A DNA stretch of 64,000 bases from Meghimatium bilineatum (GCA_034231615.1 CM067311.1:14435860-14499859), one strand, 5' to 3'. Shown: positions 11,711 to 22,814, numbered from the stretch's first letter. Notes: generated by a model not told the origin, from the sequence alone. Numbers and translations are program-made.

Positions 11711-12229
11711 GTGTGTGCTTCTAATATTACTACTATACTATACTATACAATTTACACTTTTAGATTTGCTTTTCTAGAAACGTTGTTTAGACATCGGCCC
11801 AATTGAAATATCATGTTTGAATGTACATAATATTTGTAGAAACATGTGTACTCAGAAATCAGTGATGCAAAATAGAGTAAAATAAGAGAGAGCATATTCA
11901 TGACTGTGGTTTTTTTTTAAAATGTGGGTAAATACTTGATTATTTTGTGATTAGCGTATCATTTCACAAATTTGAGAAAATGGTTCACAATTGTGAATAT
12001 AGAAATGGATTAGGCTTATTTAAGGAATTTACATGCGTCAGGATCCTTGCTACTTTTGTTGCAAGGTTTTATGTTAGAGATAGTACTTGCGTAGAACACA
12101 GGTTTTAGAAAGTTGCGCTTGAATACAACAGACTATCACTAAAACTAAGGGGTTACGAGGTGTAAACATTAAAACATACAAATTACAATATACAACACAT
12201 TTTTAACATTTCATTAATTTATATTGATT
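11711..12229 (+). other. Intron 2, 5' unique part
   Basis: AT-rich intron sequence with no recognised feature. Confidence 0.35.
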
Positions 12230-13790
12230 ATGTTAGAGATATTTCAGTGTTCCATATTAATAGAAATATTGCAGTGTTCCATATTAGTAGAGATATTTCA
12301 GTGTTCCATATTAGTAGATATATTTCAGTGTTCCATATTAGTAGATATATTGCAGTGTTCCATATTAGTAGATATATTGCAGTGTTCCATATTAGTAGAG
12401 ATATTGCAGTGTTCCATATTAGTAGAGATATTAAAGTGTTCCATATTAGTAGAGATATTAAAGTGTTCCATATTAGTAGATATATTGCAGTGTTCCATAT
12501 TAGTAGATATATTTCAGTGTTCCATATTAGTAGATATATTTCAGTGTTCCATATTAGTAGATATATTTCAGTGTTCCATTTTAGTAGATATATTTCAGTG
12601 TTCCATATTAGTAGATATATTGCAGTGTTCCATATTAGTAGATATATTGCAGTGTTCCATATTAATAGAGATATTGCAGTGTTCCATATTAGTAGATATA
12701 TTGCAGTGTTCCATATTAGTAGATATATTGCAGTGTTCCATATTAGTAGAGATATTGAAGTGTTCCATATTAGTAGAGATATTGCAGTGTTCCATATTAG
12801 TACAGATATTGAAGTGTTCCATATTAGTAGATAAATTTCAGTTTTCCATATTAGTAGATATATTGCAGTGTTCCATATTAGTAGATATATTGCTGTGTTC
12901 CATATTAGATATACTGCAGTGTTCCATATTAGTAGAGATATTGCAGTGTTCCATATTAGTAGAGATATTAAAGTGTTCCATATTAGTAGAGATATTGCAG
13001 TGTTCCATATTAGTAGATATATTGCAGTGTTCCATATTAGTAGAGATATTGAAGTGTTCCATATTAGTAGAGATATTGCAGTGTTCCATATTAGTAAAGA
13101 TATTGAAGTGTTCCATATTAGTAGATATATTTCAGTTTTCCATATTAGTAGATATATTGCAGTGTTCCATATTAGTAGATATATTGCAGTGTTCCATATT
13201 AGATATACTGCAGTGTTCCATATTAGTAGAGATATTGAAGTGTTCCATATTAGTAGAGATATTGCAGTGTTCCATATTAGTAGAGATATTGCAGTGTTCC
13301 ATATTAGTAGAGATATTAAAGTGTTCCATATTAGTAGAGATATTGAAGTGTTCCATATTAGTAGAGATATTGCAGTGTTCCATATTAGTAGATATATTGC
13401 AGTGTTCCATATTAGTAGATATATTGCAGTGTTCCATATTAGTAGAGATATTGAAGTGTTCCATATTAGTAGATATATTGCAGTGTTCCATATTAGAGAT
13501 ATTTCAGTGTTCCATATTAGTAGATATATTGCAGTGTTCCATGTTAGCAGAAGTATTTGCAGTGTTCCATATTAGTAGAGATATTGCAGTATTCCATATT
13601 AGTAGAGATATTACAGTGTTCCATGTTAGTAGAGATATTGCAGTGTTCCATAATAATAGAGATATTGCAATATTCATATTAGAGATACTGCAGTGTTCCA
13701 TATTAGAGATAGTGCATTGTTCCATATTAGTAGTGATGTTGCAGTGTTCCATATTAGTAGAGATATTGCAGTGTACCCATATTAGAGCAT
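12230..13790 (+). repeat. 27-bp minisatellite, about 57 copies, with CArG-like motif
   Basis: The unit is cagtgttccatattagtaga followed by tatattg, with 24-bp variants lacking gta. Each unit holds CCATATTAGT, one base from the CArG box CCATATTAGG bound by serum response factor. All common length variants are multiples of 3, so frames stay open on both strands, the longest 573 codons (12224-13945). These frames are repeats of nine residues with no family match known to me and lie inside an intron. Confidence 0.95.
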
Positions 13791-13977
13791 ATCAGCAGAA
13801 GTATGAGGTTTCTACTCAAGCTTTGCAAATTTCTGAGAGTTTTTATCTTCTGTATGAAATAAAGATCTGGAGATACCACCCCCGCCCAAATATGTGCATA
13901 GTATATAAGCACTGTACTGCTCAACAATTCCTGGAAATTAAATAAAAGAAGTAAGAATATGGTGGTGTCCATATGGT

Positions 13978-14290
13978 GGTATTTTTGAAATTTTTTTTTT
14001 TATTCCCAGGAATTGCAAGCAGTTTGCAATTTTACTTCCTATGTACAGTAGAATGGTTTCTCTTACTTCCTATGTACAGTGAGGTGGTTTCTCTTACTTC
14101 CTATGTACAGTGAGGTGGTTTCTCTTACTTCCTATGTACAGTAGAATGGTTTCTCTTACTTGCTATCTACAGTAGGATGGTTTCTCTTACTTCCTATGTA
14201 CAGTGGGATGGTTTCTCACACACCTTTTTTTCATACCCAGGAGACCAGCATTCAACTTATTGAAGAAGCCTTCTATTCATAAGTGGTCTA
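13978..14290 (+). repeat. Interspersed repeat family B with internal 31-bp array
   Basis: The start (cccaggaattgcaagcagtt) and end (cataccc-aggagaccagc, then gaagccttctattca) match related copies at 32195-32345 and 40690-40850. Inside, cttcctatgtacagtgaggt plus ggtttctctta is repeated about six times (14032-14215). The other two copies have this segment only once, so the array arose within this element. Confidence 0.75.
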
Positions 14291-15340
14291 TGTCACGAGA
14301 CAAGCTGGTATTTGCCTGGGTCATCCACTGTGCATCTATCTTCAGATGAGGCACTTCACAGCTGATAACAATTTACCATCCAGAAAGATCTATTCATTGT
14401 CCATTGTGTCCCTAGGACCTAATTTCTTCTATGTGAACCGTGTTTGGCGATGGCAACATTCAAATTATATTTGGGTTGCTTTGTCTTCATACAAAGGCCT
14501 CTTTCACCTGCAGCTCCGCCAAACTCGTCCTGAGTCTGGAATTCGACCTGGGCATTTTCCACACACTCACCTCGTCTGCCTGAAATGACCTTCCAATTCA
14601 TTTCGAAGCATGGCCTGTGTTTCAACTCATGCAATCAGGAGCTGTATTCACAATTCTCAGTACTTGATCTAGGCTGGCGTATCCAATACATGAAGCATGG
14701 TTCTTTGAATGTGAGATTTTGCTATCTGTCATTTTATTTTAACTATTGCATGTTCTCAACCATGAACAATACTTCAGTCGATTTCATGCTTGACATTTGT
14801 GACACTTGCCTTTTCCTTGACACAATGCTGCTCTGTAGCATATGTTGCCTTTCCAGAAACATTCAATGTGTACTCTTGGTGCTATTACACCATAGCAACA
14901 TCTACTCCTATCAGGATGTCTACATTGATCACCACTCCAATGGCACTGCATTACAGCTGTTCAAGTCAGAGTACATTGATCACCACTCCAATGGCACTGC
15001 ATTACAGCTGTTCAAGTCAGAGTACATTGATCACCACTCCAATGGCACTGAATTACAGCTGTTCAAGTCAGAGTGACTTGATTTACTGTGTGATGACAAT
15101 GCAGCTGATTGTGTCGGCTGAGAAGTGTTGGAGATATTGCTTGTCTCGTTCAAATCGATTCTCATTCTATAAATCGAGCCTCCACAGCCCATGATGCAAT
15201 CTCTAAAAGTCTCTGCCAGAAGCAGCACATGAGCCTTGGTATATCTCTTTCCAAGATATACCACAAGAAGGTACTTTTAGAACCTTGTTTATCTGCTAAC
15301 CCTGGGAATCTCATGAAAGCAGGACTAAACTTTCTACACC
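14290..15340 (+). repeat. Interspersed repeat F-like region
   Basis: Relatively GC-rich, with several long frames but no recognised protein. The 3' part (ccagaagcagcacatgagcc, ccacaagaaggtac, tatctgctaaccctgggaat) resembles 24008-24110 (ccagaatcagcacgagccgc, ccacgaggaggtac, tatctgcttaccctgggtct). The two regions therefore share a dispersed repeat of unknown type. Three tandem 51-bp copies (acattgatcaccactccaat...) lie at 14922-15074. Confidence 0.5.
14922..15074 (+). repeat. 51-bp tandem triplication
   Basis: Three almost identical 51-bp copies beginning acattgatcaccactccaat and ending gttcaagtcagagt. They keep a frame open by being a multiple of 3. Confidence 0.9.
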
Positions 15341-15524
15341 TAGTATTTTTTGCATAATATACTCATGTTTCTTTAGTAATCTAGTCTTTGCCAGTCTGCA
15401 TCGGCAGAGTAGTTGGCGAGAAATCAACCCAGATGTGCGTAAACTTGGTCGAGATATAGAAACCGAACATAGATCAAGTCACAACTTAGGTCACACCTAG
15501 AAATCCAACAGTAAATCTTTTTCT

Positions 15525-15715
15525 GCATTTGTTATCAATTTGCTGCAGATTAGCAGAACATAGTTGGAGAAAGAGTGTTTTATCATGGTTATATGTTGAC
15601 TGAGATATTTGCATTTTCAGCTCAACACATCCGACTTCAGCATGACTTTTTGGTAACCTTGACCTTCTATGGCCTGGGGCAATAAATACCACCCTTATAG
15701 CCCACCCACTCCCCT
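15525..15715 (+). repeat. Interspersed repeat family A, diverged copy
   Basis: Order of family A landmarks is preserved: ctgcagattagcagaacata, catggttatatgttgactga, cacatccgacttcagcatga, then a C-rich end (cccacccactcccc). Confidence 0.65.
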
Positions 15716-15889
15716 ACCCCTCTCAGTTGCAAAGACAATGTTGAAATCAGTTTCCTTCACATAATATGCTTCAATTGTTATTAGATAGTAGTATTTATTC
15801 AGAATTCGAGTCACGTAGTCTATGCATAATTTTGGGCTGAAATAGTGGTCAGTAAGAATGAATAATTTGCTTCTTATTATAATGGCCAT

Positions 15890-16940
15890 TAACAGTTTGT
15901 GATTTCTTACACCTTATGGTAGTCAGTGATTTTCTATACCTTATAGTATTCAGATGTGATTTCCTCGTACTCCCTATAATAGAGAATAGAAGTGTGTGAT
16001 CTCATACACTTTATAATAGAGAATAGAAGTGTGTGATCTCATACACTTTATAATAGAGAATAGAAGTGTGTGATCTCATACACTTTATAATAGAGAATAG
16101 AAGTGGGTGATCTCATACACTTTATAATAGACAATAGAAGTGAATGATTTCTACATACAGATTATATTAGTCAATAGAAGTGAGTGATTTCCTCATTCAA
16201 TATATATCTTCTTCTTCTTCGGCGTTCATTCTCAAACTCCCGCTGGATCTCTGTCCCACTAGATTTCCAGCAGGATGTAGTCCAGAGAATGGAAATGCGT
16301 TGTGTCTCAATTTTATTTGCACCAATGGTCCGACACATCTGTCTTCTGCGGTATTCAATATATATTAGTCAATAGAAGTGAGTGATTTCCTCATTCAATA
16401 ATATATTAATCAATAGAAGTGAGTGATTTCCTCATTCAATAATATATTAGTCAATAGAAGTGTGTGATTTCCTCATTCAATAATATATTAATCAATAGAA
16501 GTGAGTGATTTCCTCATTCAATAATATATTAATCAATAGAAGTGAGTGATTTCCTCATTCAATAATATATTAGTCAATAGAAGTGAGTGATTTCCTCATT
16601 CAATAATATATTAATCAATAGAAGTGAGTGATTTCCTCATTCAATAATATATTAGTCAATAGAAGTGTGTGATTTCCTCATTCAATAATATATTAATCAA
16701 TAGAAGTGAGTGATTTCCTCATTCAATAATATATTAGTCAATAGAAGTGAGTGATTTCCTCATTCAATAATATATTAGTCAATAGAAGTGTGTGATTTCC
16801 TCATTCAATAATATATTAATCAATAGAAGTGAGTGATTTCCTCATTCAATAATATATTAGTCAATAGAAGTGAGTGATTTCCTCATTCAATAATATATTA
16901 GTCAATAGAAGTGAGTGATTTCCTCATTCAACTTATATTA
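15890..16940 (+). repeat. 37- and 41-bp minisatellites, about 20 copies
   Basis: 15990-16135 repeats tttataatagagaatagaag plus tgtgtgatctcatacac. 16155-16940 repeats aataatatattagtcaatag plus aagtgagtgatttcctcattc, alternating attagtc/attaatc. The two types share 'caatagaagtgagtgat', so one derives from the other. A family A' element interrupts the array at 16208-16352. Confidence 0.92.
16195..16365 (+). mobile_element. Family A' short element with 13-bp target duplication
   Basis: The element is 16208-16352 (145 bp), from cttcttcttcttcggcgttc to gtcttctgcggt. It is flanked by perfect direct repeats attcaatatatat at 16195-16207 and 16353-16365. Removing one flank restores the surrounding 41-bp unit, so this is a real insertion into the minisatellite. 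It shares caaactcccgctgg and gtagtccagagaatgg with family A, but its 3' half is different (ttttatttgcaccaatggtc). Confidence 0.85.
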
Positions 16941-16959
16941 ATCAATAGAAATTTCACTA

Positions 16960-17965
16960 CTAAAACAGTAGATAATAACGTAATAACAATAAACATATGT
17001 AGTTGTATTGAAGACAGAAAGTTTTATTACATTGAAGACTAACCCATACATTTTTCTATTTTATTGACCATTGATAATAACAATTTGTGGATGAGACATA
17101 ACAATAGCCACAATGTTCTCCTTCATCTTCAAAAACACAAGTTAAATCAGCTTTATAATGAACTCACAGACTATTGGGTAAGGGTAAAAAAAATGCAAAT
17201 AAGTGTACAAGACAGTTTCAGCTGTAAGGTCTTTTTTAAGAAAATACAAGACAAACAGTAAAAACCAGTAAAAATAGTGGCATTGTCGCAGAATAATTAG
17301 ACAGCAGACATTTAGCAGCAGAGCATCCAAGGTAACACTTACGTTATATATACACAAGTATTGTCTTAGAAACATTAATTTAAAAAATATGGGGAATGAG
17401 AATGATATAAAACAACTATGCATGAATACAACATAAACCACAATGCAACAAAGAGACCCCGTGTCCCAAATCTAAATAAATGAATGATCAGTATTTAGAA
17501 CATATGGCGTAAGGGTACTAAACTGCAATTTTCAAGAGTGTATTTAGCTCGATCGTCTTTGCATGATTTTAGTGCAGTGACCTGAATATCACAACACCAT
17601 GATGATCAGACCCATTGAAATGTATAGTGACAGGAGTAGGTGTTCTGTGAGTAATGACATGAAGATGTCACAGAGACAGATTTCACACTCGGAATACAGA
17701 ATTCTCAGGTCTACCACACATATAAGAGATGGGTTAGGATTTTGGTTAGATCAGATTAACTGGCATTAGTTGCATGTTATGCCCCTACACACAGATCTGG
17801 GTGAAAACAGGACTATGATTATAAATCGTTATAAGTATGAAGGTTTTGACAGATGATTAGTCAACTTTTGGTATGGCTATTTGCCATGTATGTATAATAT
17901 TGCTAAAACCATATAGTGTGTTTTTGTATGCGACTAATGTGCAGTGAGGTATGTTTTGGTTTTGA
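16960..17965 (+). other. Intron 2, unique 3' part
   Basis: AT-rich unique sequence. A reverse-strand 99-codon frame (17441-17142) and a forward 65-codon frame have no recognisable motifs. Confidence 0.3.
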
Positions 17966-18525
17966 GTACTTGTCAATACTAATATATGAAATGTTCAGTA
18001 AGGTATATATGCTTTGAGCACCTGTTAGTACTAATATATGAAATGTTCAGTGAGGGTATGTTTAGGTTTGAGCATCTGTTAATACTAATATATGAAATGT
18101 TCAGTGAGGGTATGTTTAGGTTTGAGCATCTGTTAATACTAATATATGAAATGTTCAGTGAGGGTATGTTTAGGTTTGAGCATCTGTTAATACTAATATA
18201 TGAAATGTTCAGTGAGGGTATGTTTAGGTTTTGAGCATCTGTTAATACTAATATATGAAATGTTCAGTGAGGTTATGTTTAGGTTTTGAGCATCTGTTAA
18301 TACTAAATATGAAATGTTCAGTGAGGTTATGTTTAGGTTTGAGCATCTGTTAATACTAATATATGAAATGTTCAGTGAGATGTGATTTGTTTTTGAGCAC
18401 CTGTTAATACTAATATGAAATATTCAGTGAGATATGTTTAGGTTTTGAGCACCTTTTAATATAGGAAATGTTCAGTGAGGTATATTTTGGTTTTAGTTTT
18501 AAGCACTGTTATTACTAATTTATGA
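17966..18525 (+). repeat. 54-bp minisatellite, about 10 copies, next to exon 3
   Basis: The unit is tactaatatatgaaatgttc, then agtgagggtatgtttaggtt and tgagcatctgttaa. The array ends about 35 bp before the exon 3 acceptor. Every complete unit carries TACTAAT, close to the optimal U2 branch-point sequence UACUAAC. Confidence 0.9.
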
Positions 18526-18558
18526 AATGTACAAAAACTTTTAAATGTTTATAATCAG

Positions 18559-18649
18559 GTCATATGAACCACCAAAGAGAGATGAAGAGACAGAGACTCA
18601 ACGTAAAGCCCGTGCTAAACATGCTAGGCAAACTAGAAGATCAACACAG
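18559..18649 (+). CDS. PPP1R12A: MYPT exon 3, first inhibitory phosphorylation site
   Basis: 91 nt between ataatcag and donor gtacat; phase 2 in, phase 0 out. It encodes SYEPPKRDEETETQRKAR then AKHARQTRRSTQ. Vertebrate MYPT1 has a near-identical block (S-Y-x-x-P-x-R-D-E-E-x-E-x-QRKAR...ARQ-RRSTQ) that ends in the Thr696 site phosphorylated by Rho-kinase and ZIP kinase; phosphorylation inhibits the PP1-bound holoenzyme. The Thr is the penultimate codon of this exon (ACA at 18644-18646), and the preceding Ser matches the PKA-type Ser695. This is the strongest identifying segment of the locus. The exon is enclosed by minisatellites on both sides. Confidence 0.95.
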
Positions 18650-18689
18650 GTACATGAATAGTTGTTGACATGTGTTTCACTATATGTTT

Positions 18690-19300
18690 ACTATATTAGT
18701 CAAGTAGTTTTGTGTTCTAACTTACCATCACAGGAGACTGGTTTTGTGTTCTAACTTACCATCACAGGAGACTGGTTTTGTGTTCTAACTTACCATCACA
18801 GGAGACTGGTTTTGTGTTCTAACTTACCATCACAGGAGACTGGTTTTGTGTTCTAACTTACCATCACAGGAGACTGGTTTTGTGTTCTAACTTACCATCA
18901 CAGGAGACTGGTTTTGTGTTCTAACTTACCATCACAGGAGACTGGTTTTGTGTTCTAACTTACCATCACAGGAGACTGGTTTTGTGTTCTAACTTACCAT
19001 CACAGGAGACTGGTTTTGTGTTCTAACTTACCATCACAGGAGACTGGTTTTGTGTTCTAACTTACCATCACAGGAGACTGGTTTTGTGTTCTAACTTACC
19101 ATCACAGGAGACTGGTTTTGTATTCTAACTTACCATCACAGGAGACTGGTTTTGTGTTCAAACTTACCATCACAGGAGACTGGTTTTGTGTTCTAACTTA
19201 CCATCACAGGAGACTGGTTTTGTGTTCTAACTTACCATCACAGGAGACTGGTTTTGTGTTCTAACTTACCATCACAGGAGACTGGTTTTGCTTTCCAGCT
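18690..19300 (+). repeat. 34-bp minisatellite, about 17 near-identical copies
   Basis: The unit is ttttgtgttctaacttacca followed by tcacaggagactgg. It begins about 45 bp after exon 3. Each copy holds a branch-like TTCTAAC and, 11-12 nt later, ACAG/G, resembling a minimal 3' splice site. The reverse strand of each copy reads GGTAAGTTAG, a donor-like sequence. Copies are very uniform, suggesting recent homogenisation. Confidence 0.93.
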
Positions 19301-19784
19301 CAAACTCGTGCTGGGGAACCTAAGAGAAGAAGTTGTACCTACACTGAGTTAACCCAACATTTGGTCTTTATGTAATACATTTGTCCCCGATATATTAGTC
19401 TCAAAGACTTATAAGTCAAGCATTACTTGGATATAGTAAATACTCAAATGTAGGAAGACAAGTGACTTAGTACATTGTGGGAATGTACATTCAAATAATG
19501 GTGGCAATAGATTGACAGAATAGTATGCTTGTTAAATATGTTTTTTCATAATAAAATAGTTTACTGAAAATTAGATATTTCTGTATAATTAAATCAAATG
19601 TAAAACTGAGAATCTTTAACTTGAATCAGTGATATTGCCATTTCTCATAATTGTAGACAATATACACGTAAATGTAAAAACAACCAAAAACAACAATAAA
19701 TATATTTTTAGTTATGTGAATAATAGAGAATAGAAAATGTGTTAGGATTCATCAATGACGAACTTCAAAGTGCTAAACAGTGTG
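19300..19784 (+). other. Intron 3, unique part
   Basis: AT-rich unique sequence with no recognised feature. Confidence 0.35.
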
Positions 19785-20300
19785 CTGCCAATCGCGAAAG
19801 GGGAACAAAGAATAATAGCACTGTTTACCTTCCATGCATATCGTTTAAAGCGACTAAAGAGGTTTACGGGTGGAGTTGGCTGATCCATCCCATATAGTGT
19901 CAAAGTGACCCAGAAGCCATGCTGAAGTCAGACCAAAAGGTACAGATAATCACAGCCAAGCTGTAAACCATATTCCTATGAGAAAATTAGAATAGTAAAG
20001 TTTGAATATTAAGTAACTATCATAAAGATCGAGAGAAGAGTAGAGGTAGAGAAAAAACACAAAACACAGCATTTATTTACACCCAAAACACAGCATATAA
20101 TTAACCAAAAACACAGCATTTATTTACACCCAAAACACAGCATATAATTAACCAAAAACACAGCATATAATTAACCAAAAACACAGCATATAATTAACCA
20201 AAAACACAGCATATAATTAACCAAAAACACATCATATTCCTTCTCAGATTACATCTTGATAATCTGCAAACATTTGAGAACAAATGCAGAAGAAATAGAA
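19785..20300 (-). repeat. Family A copy split by an inserted segment
   Basis: The reverse-strand 3' portion of family A is at 19785-19985 and the 5' portion at 20229-20300. The gap holds 19990-20065, which resembles the reverse strand of 25180-25250 (agtaaagtttgaatattaag), and a 23-bp tandem array (ttaaccaaaaacacagcata taa, about 6-7 copies, 20070-20228). Confidence 0.6.
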
Positions 20301-20514
20301 TTAAACACTGAGGGATAGAAAGAGTTTGAGAAACTAGAGAGAGATAAAAGCCATACATTAAGGAGACCAACAGAAAGTATTACACGATGGACATTGCTTT
20401 TGAAGAAACAAAGAAGAAAAGAAATATCTGAAGAAAATAGTCTGAAACTATAGATTTCATGTATGTGCTGTGAGTGCTGAAAAATTGGAAACCAAAAAAG
20501 TGAAACTTTTGATG

Positions 20515-20685
20515 ATTACATTTACGATTGGCTAATCCGCTCATAGAAGATCACAGTGATCCAAAAATGACAGGCTGATGTCAGATGTAGCAGATAAAAA
20601 TCTGCAGAGATCACAACTAAGCTGTAAAGCATAACACATTCCATTCTACAGACTCCATCTGCTAAGTGGTAGGATAATAAATGAA
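20515..20685 (-). repeat. Interspersed repeat family A, partial
   Basis: Reverse-strand family A landmarks (tcacaactaagctgtaaagc, acacattccattctacagac, tccatctgctaa) in the right order. Confidence 0.6.
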
Positions 20686-20714
20686 GAATATAATATAGAA
20701 GATATAACTAGCCC

Positions 20715-22092
20715 TAACTAGCGATGTGGAGTAGTAATCAGGTGCTCAGGTAACTAGTGATGTGGGGTAATCAGGTGCTCATGTAACTAGTGATGTGGAG
20801 TAATTGGGTGCTCAGGTAACTAGTGTTGTGGAGTAATCGGATGCTCAGGTAACTAGTGATGTGGAGTAATCGGATGCTCAGGTAACTAGTGATGTGGAGT
20901 AATTGAGTGCTCAGGTAACTGGTGGTGCGGAGTAATCAGGTGCTCAGGTAACTAGTGATGTGGAGTAATCAGGTGCACGTGTAACTAGTGGTGTGGAGTA
21001 ATCACATGCTCAGGTAACTAGTGTTGTGGAGTAATCAGGTGCTCAGGTAACTAGTGATGTGGAGTAATCAGGTGCTCATGTAACTAGTGGTGTGGATTAA
21101 TCACGTGCTCAGGTAACTAGTGATGTGGAGTAATCAGGTGCTCAGGTAACTAGTGATGTGGAGTAATTGGGTGCTCATGTAACTAGTGATGTGGAGTAAT
21201 CAGGTGCTCAGGTAACTAGTGATGTGGAGTAATCAGGTGCTCAGGTAACTAGTGATGTGGAGTAATCAGGTGCTCAGGTAACTAGTGATGTGGAGTAATC
21301 AGGTGCTCAGGTAACTAGTGATGTGGAGTAATTGGGTGCTCATGTAACTAGTGGTGTGGAGTAATTGGGTGCTCATGTAACTAGTGATGTGGAGTAATCA
21401 GGTGCTCAGGTAACTAGTGATGTGGAGTAATCAGGTGCTCAGGTAACTAGTGATGTGAAGTAATCGGGTGCTCATGTAACTAGTGGTGTGGAGTAATTGG
21501 GTGCTCATGTAACTAGTGATGTGGAGTAATCAGGTGCTCAGGTAACTAGTGATGTGGAGTAATCAGGTGCTCAGGTAACTAGTGATGTGGAGTAATCAGG
21601 TGCTCAGGTAACTAGTGATGTGGAGTAATCAGGTGCTCAGGTAACTAGTGATGTGGAGTAATTGGGTGCTCATGTAACTAGTGGTGTGGAGTAATTGGGT
21701 GCTCATGTAACTAGTGATGTGGAGTAATCAGGTGCTCAGGTAACTAGTGATGTGGAGTAATTGGGTGCTCATGTAACTAGTGGTGTGGAGTAATCACGTG
21801 CTCAGGTAACTAGTGATGTGGAGTAATCAGGTGCTCATGTAACTAGTGATGTGGAGTAATCAGGTGCTCAGGTAACTAGTGATGTGGAGTAATCAGGTGC
21901 TCAGATCACTAGTGTTGTGGAGTAATCAGGTGCTCATGTAACTAGTGATGTGGAGTAATCAGGTGCTCAGGTAACTAGTGATGTGGAGTAATCAGGTGCT
22001 CAGATCACTAGTGTTGTGGAGTAATCAGGTGATCCGGTAACTAGTGTTGTGGAGTGATCAGGTAACTAGTGATGTGGAGCAATCGGGTGGTC
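20715..22092 (+). repeat. 33-bp minisatellite, about 40 copies, donor-like motif
   Basis: The unit is gtaactagtgatgtggagta followed by atcaggtgctcag. At each unit junction ctcag/gtaact resembles a U2 5' splice site (CAG/GTAA). Most units contain CAGGTG and a few CACGTG, both E-box type hexamers. Variants (aatcagg/aattggg/aatcacg, ctcagg/ctcatg) are mixed along the array. Confidence 0.93.
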
Positions 22093-22139
22093 ATGCTTAC
22101 CCTCCTGAATTAAGGAACACAGAAAGAATAGAAAGATGA

Positions 22140-22312
22140 GGACATTGTGTAGACATTGTAGGGAATAAGTAAGACATTGTAGAAACTGGAGGGAATAAGT
22201 AAGACATTGTAGAAACTGGAGGAATAAGTAAGACATTGTAGAAACTGGAGGAATAAGTAAGACATTGTAGAAACTGGAGGAATAAGTAAGACATTGTAGA
22301 AACTGGATTTAC
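22140..22312 (+). repeat. 29-bp minisatellite, about 6 copies
   Basis: The unit is ggaataagtaagacattgta followed by gaaactgga, directly after the 33-bp array in intron 3. Confidence 0.9.
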
Positions 22313-22468
22313 TATTGGCTAAAAATGAAAACATTTATTGATGACTTGTGCTAGTCTAAAAGTTTTTTTTAAAAATGAATGAGACGTAAAAGTTTTACAT
22401 TACATTTTTCTTTACAGATTGTTTATGTAATCTCACTTTGTGTTTTTTTTTCTCTTTTTGGTCTTTAG

Positions 22469-22765
22469 GGAGTAAGTTTAGAGGACATAGAAAAGGCAGA
22501 AGAGTCACTAAAGAGTGACAAAGATGCAATCGATATCAATGCATTATCCTCACATCCGCCTTCATCTCGGAACTCTCTTATCGCTAAAGGAAATGTGCCT
22601 GCTGGTAGTGGAGAAATGACTAATACCACTGGAATACCCACGGCGAGCTTGACCACTACCACCGGTAGTATTTCTTCGACAACTGGAGGCAGTGATGCTG
22701 ACCTGAAGGAGGACAAGACTATTATGTCTGCTTACAGGCATAGGACTTCTGAAGATAAGAATGAT
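22469..22765 (+). CDS. PPP1R12A: MYPT exon 4, downstream of first phospho-site
   Basis: 297 nt, phase 0 at both ends; acceptor gtctttag after a long T-rich tract, donor gtatgt. It begins GVSLEDIEKAEESLKSDKD, matching the GVTL-D--EAE-T stretch that follows Thr696 in vertebrate MYPT1, so the kinase recognition site RRSTQ-GV is assembled only after splicing. The remainder is Ser/Thr/Gly-rich (SSRNSLIAKGN, TTTTGSISSTTGGSDA) and ends in a charged stretch SAYRHRTSEDKND. It is the largest exon found and intact. Confidence 0.92.
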
Positions 22766-22814
22766 GTATGTATAACCTTTTTTTCTTAACTTTCTATTTT
22801 TACCATCCTTTTTT

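Noticed and set aside
12224-13945. 573-codon open frame (and overlapping frames on both strands) as a gene
   Set aside because: It is a 27-bp tandem repeat in an intron. The unit and its 24-bp variant are multiples of 3, so frames stay open automatically; no conserved domain and no splice or start evidence.
14585-15194. 163- and 134-codon frames with repeated YIDHHSNGTALQLFKSE
   Set aside because: Driven by a 51-bp triplication in a dispersed repeat; no family signature.
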